This document shows, in pieces, positions 1 through 13,363 of a stretch of DNA of 64,000 nucleotides. Under the pieces are notes generated by a model that did not search any database, was not told the DNA's origin, and saw only the letters and a program-made list of their open reading frames with translations. The position numbers and the translations under genes were made by a program. Source of the DNA: Eremomyces bilateralis CBS 781.70 (lineage: Eukaryota; Ascomycota; Dothideomycetes; Eremomycetales; Eremomycetaceae); NCBI RefSeq assembly GCF_010015585.1, contig NW_022985073.1, positions 614,923 through 678,922 on the forward strand. The letters run 5' to 3'. How positions within the stretch are numbered: the first letter of the stretch is position 1; each line of letters starts with the position of its first letter.

Positions 1-3000
1 ATTTGAATAAACCTCACCGTTAATGGTTCCCCACATGATCTCGACAGCCTCGATTGACAACCGATTGGATGCTCACCGCTAGACACTTGGACCTAAATTA
101 GATCATCTCTAACAGTGGCTGAAAAGCCCTGTGGTTTTGTATACTGGCGTTCTCTTCACTCGTTTGCTCACAAACATGTAGCCACAGTCGGACAACATCA
201 TGGTTGCATTGGGGACGATCCCAGGGTCGCAACTTGACATGCATACGGCCTCCTGCATTTGCGGAACGGATTCACAGTGGCCATCGTCAAACTTCCCTCT
301 AGTCGAGGTCATGATCCGAACGGAAGCCTACATTTCTCAAACCTTCTCGAAAGTCACTGGAAACTCCAGAAGGAGGGAAGAAATACGTTGATAATTGGAT
401 TCGGAAATGCGCGTTTCATAGCTAGCTCTCTACCATACTTTTGGGAAGCCAGTAGCCTCGACCTGGGATTAAGATTACGCTGTCGCTTCATTGCTTATGG
501 GGCTGGTGTTGCGAAAATATAGCTCAGACGCAAAAGAAAACCCAGAGACCGATATCGACTTAGAGAGTCAGGGAATGTGACCTGGAAAGGTGCGTCATTA
601 TGAATAAGCGAGATGTGAGATGTGAGGAAAAATGCCCGAGATCGGCACGAAACGAGGATTTGAGGTGTCTTAGATGATTATGACATGGGCAGCAATTTTG
701 GCATGTTTCAGGAGTTATGTTCATCAGCTCCTTTTCGGTACCGGACCGAAATAGACAATTGACACCACCTAAGACCCGACGATAGTCAGATGAGATCGAG
801 CACGGCTCTAATATCTGAGACAACTCGCGAGTGAAACTTGTCCCAATTAGCAAAGGTTGGGCACCTGATCGATGTTGACCATATGAATGATTGATGATGA
901 AGGAAAAGCTCCATGGTCATGAGCAGTCGTGCTCCAAAAACTTGAGGACGACAGGACTCAGTGATTCCAACGGGCCGCACCGCTGTGGGAAAACTTGTGG
1001 TGGCAGGCTGGGTACTACTCTGATTTCTTGTTTGGGTACTGAGAGGGACATTAGGACAGTTTGAATGAGCCTGGCGGTCAGGTAGATCGGAAGATGCGAT
1101 GCAAGCGGCGGTGTTGCGTTGTACAACCTCAACGGCGACGAATCTGGCTTAGGTGTCAATAGTTGAATCGACGGCCCAAGAGCTAACATTTCTCCGGTCT
1201 GAACCTTCGACTGATATAGTTCCGTCCTGTTCTTGGGAAAAAAACCTGTTCGAATGAGGCCTGGATCCAGACGGCTGGGAGAGTTAAGGGACCCGCGCTA
1301 TTGATCGTCGATGCATGCCTCGCCACTCCTAAGCAAATCGTCTGCACCCTCCTTTTCTTGCGTCGATATGAATCAATTGGGCATGGAAGCTGCAGAAGGG
1401 TTTGCTTCGCTGGATCAACACAAATCTCTCCGTTGCCTGCGAGATGGCTGGGTGCATGTCTGGTGCGAGTGTGGCGTTTCTCGAAGACCCCATAGGAGCG
1501 AAGTCTGGGTTAGCTAACCGGCTTGAATCTCGATGATTATACAGAGCACGAGACCCAACCCAGATACTAGCAATATGAAGACATGTTTCAACAGAAAGGA
1601 AATGAGCCTAGATACCGGGGGTAGTCCTGGTGAGGTGGTGAGGCTCTACACTATCAGCCCCGGTAAATGCTGAAAAGGGCAGCTCACATTGTTTCGCAGT
1701 CTGTTGCTGATAGAACAGGCACTGAAGCAACATTCCCTGCCGTGGAAGAAAACCTGTCCTGCTGACGACGGCAACGGGAAGCCGCATTAGGTCGATTGGA
1801 TTTCTTGCTACAGATGAGAGGACCAAAGCACTGCCGAGCCAGAAATGTGGTCTCATCGGAAACAGTCCCGTTAATTGCAGCTCGCACAGTCCATAAAAGT
1901 ACGGTCTGAATGTTGAGAGCCCAAATTGGCTGCCCAGATACAGTCTCCTCGGGTTGAGTGATTGTTGGATGATAATAGCGTTGAAGAGCGGAGGGGAACC
2001 GAAGATGGACTAGGAGCAGAGTCCCGGAGAAGCCGGTGAAAGTGGCATGCATTAGAATACTGCTATATTAGACATATATTTGCATACCGGTATGCAGATA
2101 GTTTAGACAGTGATGTAGTGTGAAGAATGGCCTGTAGTCGAAGACCGATTTGGGAATTGGGATGGAATGGAATGGATTGAAGGGAGAAAGGAGAAGAAAG
2201 GAGACATAATTCAGGCAGCAAGGGAAGAAGATGAGGCATCAAACATGAATCATGAATCACGACTTTGATCAATGACTGCCCGGTCAGACTCCATGAAAAT
2301 ATTCCAGAATAAGGTAGTTAACAGAATACATCCCATCTCCTTCTTACCACTACCATATTCGTTCCTTGTCATTGTGATGAAATTACCCAGGATAGTCGAA
2401 AATATCAAAATTCCATCTTTCGATCATCATAGTAGGGCACAAAGGAGTCTCAGCTATAGCCACCCCAATCTTCCCGGTTTCTGATCGAAGAGCCCACATG
2501 TTGCTTCCACCTCATCCTGCACGTCACCCTCCTCCAGGGTTCTCCTTCACCATATGGGAGCCAAGGTCAATAATTCTCCGATGCTGATGACATTTCTGGC
2601 CACCCGAGATGCAGCATCGACCACCATGATGACCGATCGCCAAGTGAGTGATGGGGTCACAGAGACTAGGGGAAGGCGGCATTGGGGAGACATCGACGCA
2701 AGGGGATACTTCGTCTTATCGTCTTGTCCACAAAAACGGCCAATGAATGCTCGTCCTAAACCTTGTCTTCTTGACTGACGAACTAGGATATGTGTTCTAG
2801 GTATGAACACTGCTCTTGGTTAACAACTAATCGCTTGATTAAGAGAGGGACGATAATTGTCCAGGAAATGGCTGGCCTGAGCCATCGGCAAGTTCCATCT
2901 ACTACAGCGCGAGAGCTGCAAGTCGGCAAGGTAGCATCTCTTGAGAGAAGCTTGCAGCGGGTCAACCTGATTATCGGGTCCGGACATGCGAGTGCCATAG

Positions 3001-5300
3001 GTCAACCACTCACGGAACTTCGGTCGATCCACACTTGAAATGGCCAAGGAGATGTACACAAGCCCTCGTAAATTCCCATCCTCGTCGATGGACAGAGGCA
3101 TACCAGGGGGCCTCATATGTCTGGGTCTTGGAGTAGAGAGTGGGCCAGTCTTCGGCACGAGACATATGCCTCGAGTGCTAAGTTTGCCGAGTCGGACGTA
3201 ACAATCAAGGGATGTTTGTCCAGCGCGAGCGGCCCGACGAAATGTGCGGTCGAAGCAGTCGTCTCCCACTCACAACGGTTCTCTTGTTCTGCTGCCTTTC
3301 ATTCCTAAGGCCAAACCATTCTCGTTGGTCATATCCATCAAGGATTCCTCTCTCAGGGCCTCATCAAAGTCATCGGAGCGCCTCCTTACAGGTAACGGTC
3401 CGTGGAAAACATCTGGAAGCTTTCCCGCCTCCACTTTCTCTCCTCATGGGTCTTTGGGTGGATCGCCCCACCAATCGGTTCTCCTTCTCGCCCCTAGTCA
3501 GGCGCTCCGTCCAAGTTCTATCACACGCAAGTCATCGTTGAATCCTCGGAATGACCAGGTTGATCCCAGTGCCGGTATGCGGAGATTTGCGATGGATCGC
3601 TGAGAGTCTGAAACTCGTGGTGGATGAGTGGGTCCGCCCATCCGATGGCAAGAGCTTCCATCTATTGTTTTAGGTGGGAGCGTGGAGGCCATGAATGTGG
3701 CCCCGACTTGGACATGTTCATTCTATCACAGCCTGAGGAACTTGAAATGTACCGTACTTGGCGGCTCTCGGGCCGTGATAGGAGGGAGCGTCAGAATCTG
3801 CGGGGACCTTTGTGCTCGCCTTTCTTCATTGACTGTGGCAGCCGTCGACCTGATGCCCTTGGCAGTTGGCGCCCACCTGCTGATACCCACTACTCTGGTG
3901 CAAGCAGAGCCACTGCTTCCCCGCTGCATCATGGGATGAGGGCGCCACCGCATCTTTCCATTCAGCATGCTGGAGATGTTTTAGAAATCAGTGCATCCGA
4001 TTCTGGTCCTAGCTTCAAAGTTGCAGTCTGGATAACCTAGTCAACAACCTTTGAGTTGCGGTGCGGTATGTCTCCCGTCCTGTGTACGTATCGACATGCA
4101 CCGACTGCATGGGCAAAGGGCCACACGGACCATGATTGTCAACCTTTCATCCCCCTTCCCTCCTTTATGCGGGACGCTCGAAGATGAAACGTTGATTTAC
4201 CAGGTGTCTGGCAACCAGTCGTCGCTGACTTGAGCCATGGCATGCATGTGGATGGGGTCCCAGTTTTGAAATCATGCGACTGGGCTGAAGGTTTCCAAAA
4301 GAGTTGGGGGTGTAGGCGAGGCGCGTGTTCCTGCAGGCTAGTGGATGGCGAAATTGACTGGATGCGGGGGAATGGAGGCTATGTGTTTGGGAGCCTGCCA
4401 GTAGACTCAATCTTCTTGAGGGAAGGACGCTCATGGAGGGCAGCGATCACCTGTCCTCACTGTTGACAGATGTTGGAGTGCTGACAGCGGAGCATCACGA
4501 TCAGTCAAGCGCCGTTCTTGGTCAGCGGACGGCCCGTAATGCTGCGGCCGGGGCGAACTTGACTGATTGGCATGGCTTCCCTTTGGATTTCGGGGATCCT
4601 CCCTTCCCTATCATGGCCCAGACGGAGGCATCAGCATGACAGCATTCACTGCAGCGGAATAAGCTGGCAAGAAAGTCCGAGGCTGGAGAACTAGGGAAGG
4701 AATATGAATTCGCAATGCGGGGCCTAGACCTCCACCCGGGCGCCGGTCAGGCGAAGAACTTGCGAGATGGCCGCGAAAGAGTCGAACCGTGCGTCTGAAT
4801 CGGGCAATCCGCAAGAAGGTCTCTCCCTGGCTTCGTGAGACGAGTCGACATTGATCTGAGGCCGGTTCGGGAATGGCGCAGCTGCAGCTGTCCAATGTGA
4901 CGGAGGGGTTCTCTACAACTTTTGACGAGTTAGTGAGAACGGGGACCGTCTAGTTTTTCGATAGGCGCCCTCTCTCTTGTTCTTGCCTATTCTTGCTTCG
5001 ATCTGAGAACACACGGCGCCCTCCAGACCAAGTGGACGGGAGACTGAAGTGTCGGTGCTGAAGACTGTTTATACGATACCTGAGCGTTGCTTCCATCCTG
5101 CCGCTATTGCCGTGACTTTGACCTGATCCAAACGCTTCATACCACGGCTCTTTTTCATGTAAGCCTATCACGCATCCAACTCCTCGCTGATCTGACTGGT
5201 CCAGCGATCCGAAGCAGCTTGGTCCGGGACATATCCAACTAGCCCACATTATAACGGACTGTAATTTGGAGTACCCTTTTTCACTAGTCTCTTACCTCAC
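1..5300. other. Gene-poor stretch without a supportable gene
   Basis: No reading frame here shows a recognisable domain or a convincing spliced series. Open frames are short and overlap on both strands. The only hint of past coding is on the minus strand at about 1608-2052, where two frames read hydrophobic, protein-like text that meets at one point (see findings). A second minus-strand frame at about 2820-3269 is 149 codons long but has no domain I know. The stretch could be far-upstream regulatory DNA of xprG, old gene debris, or the tail of a gene lying left of the window. Confidence 0.5.
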
Positions 5301-7565
5301 TAATCCTGCCCTATAAACTCTGTCACTTTCTTGGTTGCTTCGCTGGCTGCATGGCAAACGCCATTCCCCACACCTTCAACATATCAATTCCGCCTCTGAG
5401 CCATTATCATCATCATAACCCATATCGGCGAGCATCCCCAGGGAACGACGAACTGCTTCTCTGCTCTTCTTTTGATAAAGTGCTGCTGAATGGCACATCA
5501 GTGATCAAGGGTATTCGTTTCTGGAAACTCAACGGTCACGCCGACTCGGGGATCCGCAGCACCGCTCTGTGTTGCATTTGACCTGGTCATTGTCAAGCCT
5601 CCGTCCCTTTTTACATCGACTCTTCATATATACCTATCCTCTTCACACAGTGGTTCAACACACATCCCATCCTGACCCCTTATACCGTTCCCCTCTTGTC
5701 GTTTCTCCGTCCCTGTTTCATCTTGTCATCAGTTGCCTCAGTGGAATTCTTCGACATTCTTCTCCTTCTCTTCCCCTCTCACGATCAAGAGGCTACAACA
5801 GGCATATTCCTCGTTGAATACTTTTGCCTCGGAGCGGCGAGCCGGCTAGACCACGGCGCCACTCGGCTGTTGTAGACGCGATCACGTTTTGGGTGTTGAA
5901 CCTGGACCGTTTAGTCCAACGACGTTGGCGGTGCATATCTGGCGTCGTCAATCTGAGTTCACTGGTCGAGATTTGTTGTTGCGAAAGCAGTGGTGAGTGC
6001 TTCAGTCTTGGGCGAGAAGGATTGACTGGTCACATTTTACTGACAGAAGCTCGGTTGGGCCAGCAGCAAGGCTTCAGCACGTCAGAACCAACCTTAAAGA
6101 GTGGCAAGTTGGCACTGTCTATTGAAATTCGATAGTTGCAAGTTATCTGGACTTGCACATCCAAGAAAAGCAGAAATATCAAGAGCAAGGAATTCCATAT
6201 CGCCCACTAGCTCCCCAACACGCCGCGACTCGACGTTGAAATACCCTCAGGCCGTCCACTCACTCGGCCTCATCACGGGCCGAACCCGTATCAAATTGCG
6301 AATCCCTCTCCCCACCACCGACCAACGCGAGGGACTGACGGAGTCCTTTGGCCCGTCTCATCCCCGTGCAGTGCAGGCAGATCCTCCCTCCACTACGAGT
6401 CCACGCCTCGATTACGGCTCACGCCACTCGCCATTGGTCGATTCGCGCCACCATCAGTGCAAAGCAACGCATCACTAACTAAGCGAGCCACATTCCATCG
6501 CGCATCCCGACACAGCGGTACTCCCTGCGCCTAACAACTTTGACACGCAGCACATCCTGGCGAACGGCAGATATTCAGACCAACGAGAGGTGTTGAGGCG
6601 CCACTATAGCCTGTCGCCGCTGTGCTGTGCCGCAAATCAGGCATCGCACAAGATCTGTTGCCGTTAGCGAGCAGCACGGAGACCCGGACGATCAGTGACA
6701 GATCGAGTCAAGTTGACGTGAGGGGTGGTGGCTTGATTGGTCAATTTCGGGCAGAGAGAGTCGTCAAGTACTCGACTCCGTGAATTGGGAAAGCGCAGAA
6801 CATCGCGGCTCCCCGTGCAATCCGACCGATTGCCTCATTTGGAATTGGAGAACATTTGGAATCCCGTGACGGCGTCTCGAAATATCGTCGAATATTTCCT
6901 CGAAAGAATCCCAAGACGTGGTGGAATTCCCGATACTTCACGCAATTGAATGTGATAGAAGTGCAGTGGTGTACAAGATGATGGATCAAGCAGCAAGTAA
7001 GTGGTCCCGCTATTTTCTCTTCCCCGTACTCTCTCACCAACCACAACCCTTGCAATCTGCCGCTCCCGATACCTTGCTGCAAGTGATTCCCCTCCACTAC
7101 CACACGACACACCACACCATCATCTCCAAATCTCCATCCAGCATTTCCTTGTCAATGTCCTACCATGTTGCGTGTTTAGTGAATTCGGATTGAAGTGACA
7201 GCTGGTTCTTTGGAATATGCGCCTTCATTCTAGTTTCTTTGGCTTTTGATGTGTCGGTCATTGTCTTTTGTTATGTGTTGTCTTTTTCGAGTTTAAACAT
7301 GCTCCAGGTTGCGCTCGATACTTTGGTGGTAGTGGCAAGGTTCAGCCCAGTGGCCATATATGGATATGGACCATTGGTGCTTGCATCCTCCCCCGCCGCA
7401 TCTTAGGATTCTTGTGTAACCGTAGTTTCCCGCCCATTTCAGCCCTTCGATTCGCTTCATCACTATGCCGGGGGGCGCCTTGACCGGTTCATAAAGATAG
7501 TTTTAAAGTACGAAACTGTTGACTATGGCTAATCCCCCTCTCCAGCACTCATCCACACCAGTGCG
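5301..7565 (+). promoter_or_regulatory. Probable promoter and long 5' leader of xprG
   Basis: A TATAAA hexamer lies at 5312-5317. It is followed by strongly pyrimidine-rich DNA (about 5560-5800), a pattern usual around fungal transcription starts. From there to the xprG start codon is about 2.2 kb with no gene. Several short upstream frames begin with ATG; the first, at 5351, runs 76 codons. Long leaders with upstream frames are common in fungal nutrient and development regulators. That this stretch is transcribed is inference; no splice pattern was resolved in it. Confidence 0.35.
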
Positions 7566-10232
7566 ATGCCACTGGGCGCAGAGTATCCCATCCCTTCCGA
7601 CCAAGATTGCATGGAGATTACAAGCCATGCACATCAGACATTTGCTGGCGCAGGAGAGGTCTCTGATTCGCATATCCGCCGCGATGGGATGAGGCCGGTG
7701 TCGACCGGAACTGGTGCTCGATTCATGCATAACCATCGACCAACTGGTCATGATAGCCAGTGAGTATTAATTCCGTTTTCTTTGCCATTGGATGCCTAGC
7801 CCGGTGGTTTCGACCGTCGAAACGAATCCGCCAAGGAAATTGACGCGCCCCGGACCACCATACGTATTTCTCAGTCATTTGTCCGCTTGAGGCCTTCAAG
7901 GCAGAAGCTCGTCGGTGAGCGATCTGGCAAACAACACGTTGCTCATCCTCATCGGTGAAAGGGTCGCACAGAACCGAAGGACCGGTTCGTCACGAACTAC
8001 CATCCAGACGGAGCCTGCAGTGTTGATCACACGACTTGGTCTGACTCCAACTATGCAGCACACCATCGAGACTGTACGACACCGGGCCTCCTGTTGCACT
8101 CACACGCAGATGGTTCCTTTTGAAATGTCCGAAAGCCTGGATGGCTCGAAGAAATAGTGCTCGTTTCAAATCTTGAGGTCCTCGATGGCTAACCCAATTA
8201 AATCCGTCCAGGTATTCATCTGGGAGTGTGAGTATTTCCGACTCAGGCTCGGCCTCAATCTCGACATCTCCTAGTTCAGCCTCGTCCTCAACCGCATATC
8301 CCCCCTTCCAACCCGCGTTTCAACCACCTAGCTCACTATATCCGGGTGCTTCTCAGGTGATTCCAAACTCTTTAGCATACACTCATCCCGTGAATGGTGT
8401 GGCGCATATCAGATCAACCGTCCCTCCTCTGTAAGTAAAGTATTCTTCGACCATAGTTCACAATTTCCGTTAGCATGCCTCAGTCAGATGCTCAGCCATG
8501 ACCCATGGACTTGCGGGAATGCACGATGGCCCGTCCCGCTGCCGTGATACTGACTGGGTACAGATCTTCTGGAATTGCGAACTCCGCCATCGCCTCTACT
8601 CACGCTTCCAGCCTTCGCGATCAGTATCCCACGACCACACCCGGGCTCCCCAGATACGGCTTCTCTCCTCGAAGCCACGCCGAACCACTTCGAGGTCCAT
8701 TCGGGATCCCTGATCCTCCTCGAAGCGTGCTCGGGGTGACCTCGCTGGCTCTGTCATCTCCAACTGGTGTCACGTACGCACCACAGTACCAACTCCAGGG
8801 ACCTGGAACGCAAATGGCTGCCGAAGGTCATACTCATGCCACTCTACCTTTTGAACCCATTGTCAAGCTCCACACGATCACGGGGGACAATGGATCCATT
8901 GAGCCTCAGATTGAGGCGAAGATGGAAAAAGGGTTCTTCTACTCCTCAGATAAGTGCTGGACATGCTACCGCCGAAACTACTTTTCGGTTCAGTGCTCCT
9001 TCTCGTTCCACCCACACACTCCCCATGGCAGTTTATTTCTGAGTCGTGAGGGGAAGTCGCCGCAACGTATCCAGGCGACGGCGATGTCTCTGTCTGCTAC
9101 AGCCGATGGCACTGATGGCAAGAAAATCGAACTCGTGCAACACACTCCGAAGCGAGACAAAGGTCCGCAAAACCCAGTGGGAAAGATCAAGGTGGCTCCT
9201 ACTCCGCCTGGCCGACAGCACGCGCACGAGCATTACCACATGCCTCCTCACCATTACGCGAGTACGCAGATGGCACCTTTTAGTCTGCCGTTCCAAAGTG
9301 CGGCAAGTCCTACATCGCACCAACATGCACAGGCCAGCCAGCCAGCACATTCATATGTGCCGGGCACAGCAGCTCATAGCCTCCAACCGTCCACTCTTCC
9401 GCCTTCTACTCGCAGCGATCCTCCCTGCCAGCACACCTTTGAGCGAATCCAGTTCAAGAGCGCCACGGCAAACAATGGCAAACGCCGTGCACAGCAACAA
9501 TATTACCATCTGATTGTTGAGCTGTATGTGGACGTGCGGAATTCCCACGATTCGGAGCCAACATGGGTCAAAGTGGCGCAAAGGGCTTCTGCATCGGTCG
9601 TTGTTCGTGGCCGGAGCCCGTCGCACTATCAAAATGAAGGTCCGCAATCCCAAGGCTCCGGACGTGGCGGTGCTCCAGGCATGGGAGGAGGTTTAGGTGG
9701 GCATCATCACCATGGTTCTATGAACGGCTTGCAAGGTCGGTCAATGGGTGGTATGGATTTCACGTCCCGATCTTCCAATATGATGGGTGGCTACAAAGGG
9801 ACGCAATACTATGTGGACACGAGCCCTGGTGGAAGCCACACCGCCAGCTCTGCATCATCAATTAGCGGCGTCACCATGGATGGACTCGTGGAGCAGACTC
9901 ATGCACACCACCCTCACCACTCTGCCGCTGCGATGCTTGCAGAGGACGAGGAGATGAAGGGAAAGATTGACCAGGGGGAACGGTATCTATACTTCCCCAG
10001 CACGTTGTACGAAACGGGGCTGCCAAGCGTGCAGAAGTACGAATATGACGGCGCGAATGGTGGGGCTACGTCGGGTCCGCCGAAAGAAGAGGCAGACCAT
10101 GCGATGCCGACCGCACACTCTCATGCGGTTGCGTCTGGAGGATCGGCATGGTCGATGCGCTCCGGCGGCAAGTTTCAGCCGACCGAGACCAGTCGTGGGT
10201 ACTATCCGGACCTGAACGCGACCGGCTATTAG
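7566..10232 (+). CDS. xprG: NDT80/PhoG-family transcription factor, XprG/VIB-1 type
   Basis: Nuclear p53-like regulator. Aspergillus XprG switches on extracellular proteases and autolysis during starvation; Neurospora VIB-1 also controls heterokaryon-incompatibility death. Three exons fit in frame: 7566-7759, 8212-8430 and 8564-10232, giving 693 residues. The second acceptor follows a textbook branch site (TACTGAC) and avoids an in-frame stop at 8499. The N-terminus is Ser/Pro-rich. The NDT80 DNA-binding domain covers about 234-498, with KCWTCYRRNYF and WVKVAQRASASVVVRGRSP being hallmark segments of this subfamily. The tail is Gly/His-rich and ends YYPDLNATGY. The first intron is 452 bp, long for this genome. 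The start ATG at 7566 is the only one that makes the exon chain continuous. Subfamily assignment is strong; the exact first exon less so. Confidence 0.88.
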
Positions 10233-11579
10233 TCCCGAGATGAATACGGAGCGATGTTGAGAAGCTTGGTCCGACGAATCCTCCAGATCCCGACATCAAC
10301 ACGACTTCCGAGACATATGCTCGCTCACGTTCCTCAACGTCTAAAAAAGCAGAGCTTGTGAATGGACGAATCCGTCCTGGATTTCCTTTTCCTGGGGTCC
10401 TATGTTTCTGCCCTTTCATACCCTGTCTTAGTATCTTACTCCCCCACGAAAAGTTGTGCGTATCCGACATCTGCAATGCTTTCCCATTCCCTTACGCTTA
10501 CTGTCTCCTTCTGTTGCAGGGCAACAGATTGAGACTCTTCTGATATTATGACTAGCGTAATTTCTTGCGGATCTACCCCATCTTTCCTTGCACACACGGG
10601 CGTTCAATTGCTGTCATTTCAAAATTTCGGTCTCCCCTTCCCATGTACCAACATCACGAAAACTTTATCTCATGATGTACCGGTACGTCCCCATTGCTAC
10701 TAGGCAGTGTAAAACGGGAACATCCACCTAATAACGATGGATGACCTGACGATCGCATGACAGCACCTCTCCCCTCGTCATGCCTTTCCGTCCCCTCCTT
10801 AATTTTATTCTTTTCTTCCTCTGTCATCTCCCTAATTGCACGCATTGGAGCCAAGTGGATCTGGCTCACGGGTGTTTGGGTTAGATGGTCGATTCGGGTT
10901 CAAGATATGCGGGGTGGAGTATCGGAACTCAGGCAGCCGCATGGGAGACGAGTTTGGTGGGTTTACGCAGGATTTTCGGTATTTCATTGGCACTATACTA
11001 CGGGCATAAGGGACGGTTCAGAAGGCACGGCGATGGAGGTAAGGACAGGGATGGAAACGGTTCAGAATGATCGCACCGCTTCAAGTCACTGAGAGCACTG
11101 AGTCGCTTTTCCAGAAGCGCAGGATGGGCAACGCACTATGACATGGGCTCCGATGACCACTGTGCGGGAAAGCGAGATAGTCCCATAGCCGATAGGTAGA
11201 GAGGACACGGTCGACGCTGCCATGCTGGAGATGATGGGGGAAAATTTCTTGGCGGCTTCAGTGTTCACTCTTCTGAATTTGAGGCGGCCCCGTTTGATTA
11301 AACTTTTATTGGTCTTATTTCAACGTGTGAACGTGACCTAGCAACTTGATGTCGTATGAAAGTATTCCCTCAACTCATCCAGGAGCGAACGTTGGGCAGC
11401 GAAATTCTTGTACGCTTTCGATTGAACTTCATCGTAGATTATTACGTATTAGGAATTGAGACCCGAGTGTCCTAAGGTGGCAAGGATTGAGTCGTAAAGG
11501 GCATCTTATAAAACGGATACGACATTCAGGATATACATCTGTTTTCTTGGATATGCGGATTTATTGCTTCCATCCCTTA
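10233..11579. other. xprG 3' region and downstream spacer
   Basis: The first few hundred bases are T/C-rich and fit the xprG 3' UTR. The rest lies behind the convergent SRP-receptor gene. I see no coding frame with a domain and no repeat. Confidence 0.5.
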
Positions 11580-12524
11580 TTACATCTGATTTGCAATCCA
11601 TTCCCACCATCCCGTTACATCCCCAGTAGACGCGCTTCCTCCGACGACATCAACCTTCACATCGCTCTCCCTCATCATCTCGAACTCAAACGCCCCATCA
11701 CCCCCCTCACCCAACCACTCTTCCTCCCTCTCGTCATCCCTTTCCTCCTCCGTCGACCCCACAGTCAACACCCCCTTCCGCCTCGACTGTCGTATCCGCT
11801 CGATTTCGCTCTCCAGCCCCTTCCGGATCATGTCCGCTGGCAGCGCGGTGAAGAGGTCCGCTTTGTTGGCGGCGATCAAAACCGGGGTGGCGGGCGGATG
11901 GCGGGAGGTTTTCGCGCGGGTGTGGCGTTTCTGGAGGAGGAGGAGCACGTCATGGAGATACTCGGCGGTTTGTTCGAGGGCCGAGGTCCCAGGGTTGACG
12001 GCCGTGGAGTCGATCACGAAGACGATGCCGTCGAACTTGGGGGTTGCCTTTTTGGCGTTGGGTTGGATGGGTTTCAGGGATTCCAGGGCAACGTGGCGGA
12101 GTTTGGCATGGCCAGGGGTGTCGGTTACGAAGACGTTCTTGGGAGACTTGAGGGCGGGGTCGTGGACGGAGCGGTATTGGTCGGATTTCGGGGTGGTGGA
12201 GGATGGGAGAGACACCCTGGATGTGGTTGTGCTTTGGGAGGTATGGGTTTGGCGGAAGGCGCTCGTTTCAAACTACAGAATATTAGCAACATAAGGCACT
12301 TGGGCGGATAGGCGGTATCGTACATGTGCAAGAAGCGTTGTCTTTCCGGAACCACTGGGCCCAAGGAGGAGAAAGCTTGGAAGCGTGTGTGAAGGCGCGG
12401 AGTGGTAGAGCAAGACATGCAAGATAATGGGAACAAAAAGGACGATGAGAGCGGTAATGATTATAGTAGAAGCATGCGGGGACCAGGCCCTCGTTAGCCA
12501 GCCATCTGGATCGGACCAAGCCAT
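11580..12524 (-). CDS. Signal recognition particle receptor subunit beta
   Basis: ER-membrane GTPase that anchors the SRP receptor alpha subunit during co-translational targeting. Two exons (12524-12324 and 12272-11580) are split by a 51-bp intron (gtacga..tgtag) just after the P-loop, giving 297 residues. An N-terminal membrane segment lies at about 18-40. The P-loop GPSGSGKTT is at 55-63. The switch motif DTPGH is at 118-122 and the guanine-specificity motif NKAD at 203-206. The start is the ATG at MAWSDPDG; an upstream in-frame extension lacks an ATG. Family length is about 300, so it looks complete. It is divergent from the CoA-binding gene, with about 315 bp between them. Confidence 0.93.
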
Positions 12525-12839
12525 CTTGACTGTAGACGATAGTTTATGTTTTATCTTGTTGTGCCTTGTGGTCGACAAGTTGGAAGCGTTGAAGTTGAAA
12601 TCTGTAGTGCATCGAGTCAGCTCGAGACGGACGGAGTAAGAGGTCTGACTCGTGCAGCTCCGCTATGGGTATCGCATCATGGGCTGATATTGGGATGCTC
12701 TGATGCTCACCTGGTCAATCATTCCTCCCTCAACAACATTGACGCTCGGTCCTACAGTGATTGAACCCGAAACCATTTCCGAAGATCGGGAATCGCCATA
12801 TATTTATTTAAGCAAGAGAAGGACTTCGTTGGCCCGAAC

Positions 12840-13363
12840 ATGGAAGCAGCATTGAAGACCTTCTTCTCCTCGGCACGGTTCGCTGTCGCAGGAGCTAGCT
12901 CTGACACCTCTAAATATGGGCACAAAGGTTCGTCACGTTGGATAGGTATCGCTGCCGGTCTGATTGGGTATATATAGTCTTCGTGTGGTATCTGACTCAC
13001 TCTCTCCCCGCTACGCCCTTGAATCCTCGGGCGCCTAGTATTACCGTAGGGGCGAAATCCTACGACACCGTTGCCTCACCCTCTGCGCTTGTTGACGCTC
13101 AAAACACATCTTTGTCTATCATCACTCCTCCGGCGGTGACGATGGCGCTGTTGAAGGAGGCCAAGGAGGCGGGCGTCCCCGCCGTCTGGCTCCAGCCAGG
13201 GAGCTTCGACGCGGAAATCATCGAGTACGCTCGAAAGGAGTTCAAAGCTGCGATTGCGGGTATGGACGGAGGGACTTGGGGTGATGAGGGCTGGTGTGTG
13301 CTGGTTGATGGCGAAAGAGGGTTGAAGACGGCCCACCGACATTGGGAGCGGGCGAACATCTAG
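12840..13363 (+). CDS. CoA-binding (Rossmann) domain protein, YccU-like
   Basis: Small stand-alone CoA-binding domain protein like the nucleotide-binding half of succinyl-CoA ligase alpha. The cellular role of this family is unsettled. Two exons, 12840-12927 and 12978-13363, have a 50-bp intron and give 157 residues. The Rossmann start reads FAVAGASSDTSKYGHKVF across the junction. The motifs LPATPLNPRAP, SIITPPAV and VWLQPGSFD are typical of the family. The C-terminal segment GWCVLVDGERGL replaces the more usual catalytic-free CxM-type ending. No signal peptide is seen. Proteins of this size are normally single-domain, so the gene looks complete. Confidence 0.88.

Noticed and set aside
11487-12311. 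274-codon plus-strand frame
   Set aside because: Antisense shadow of the SRP receptor beta gene; Gly/Val-rich text is the complement of GC-rich coding sequence.
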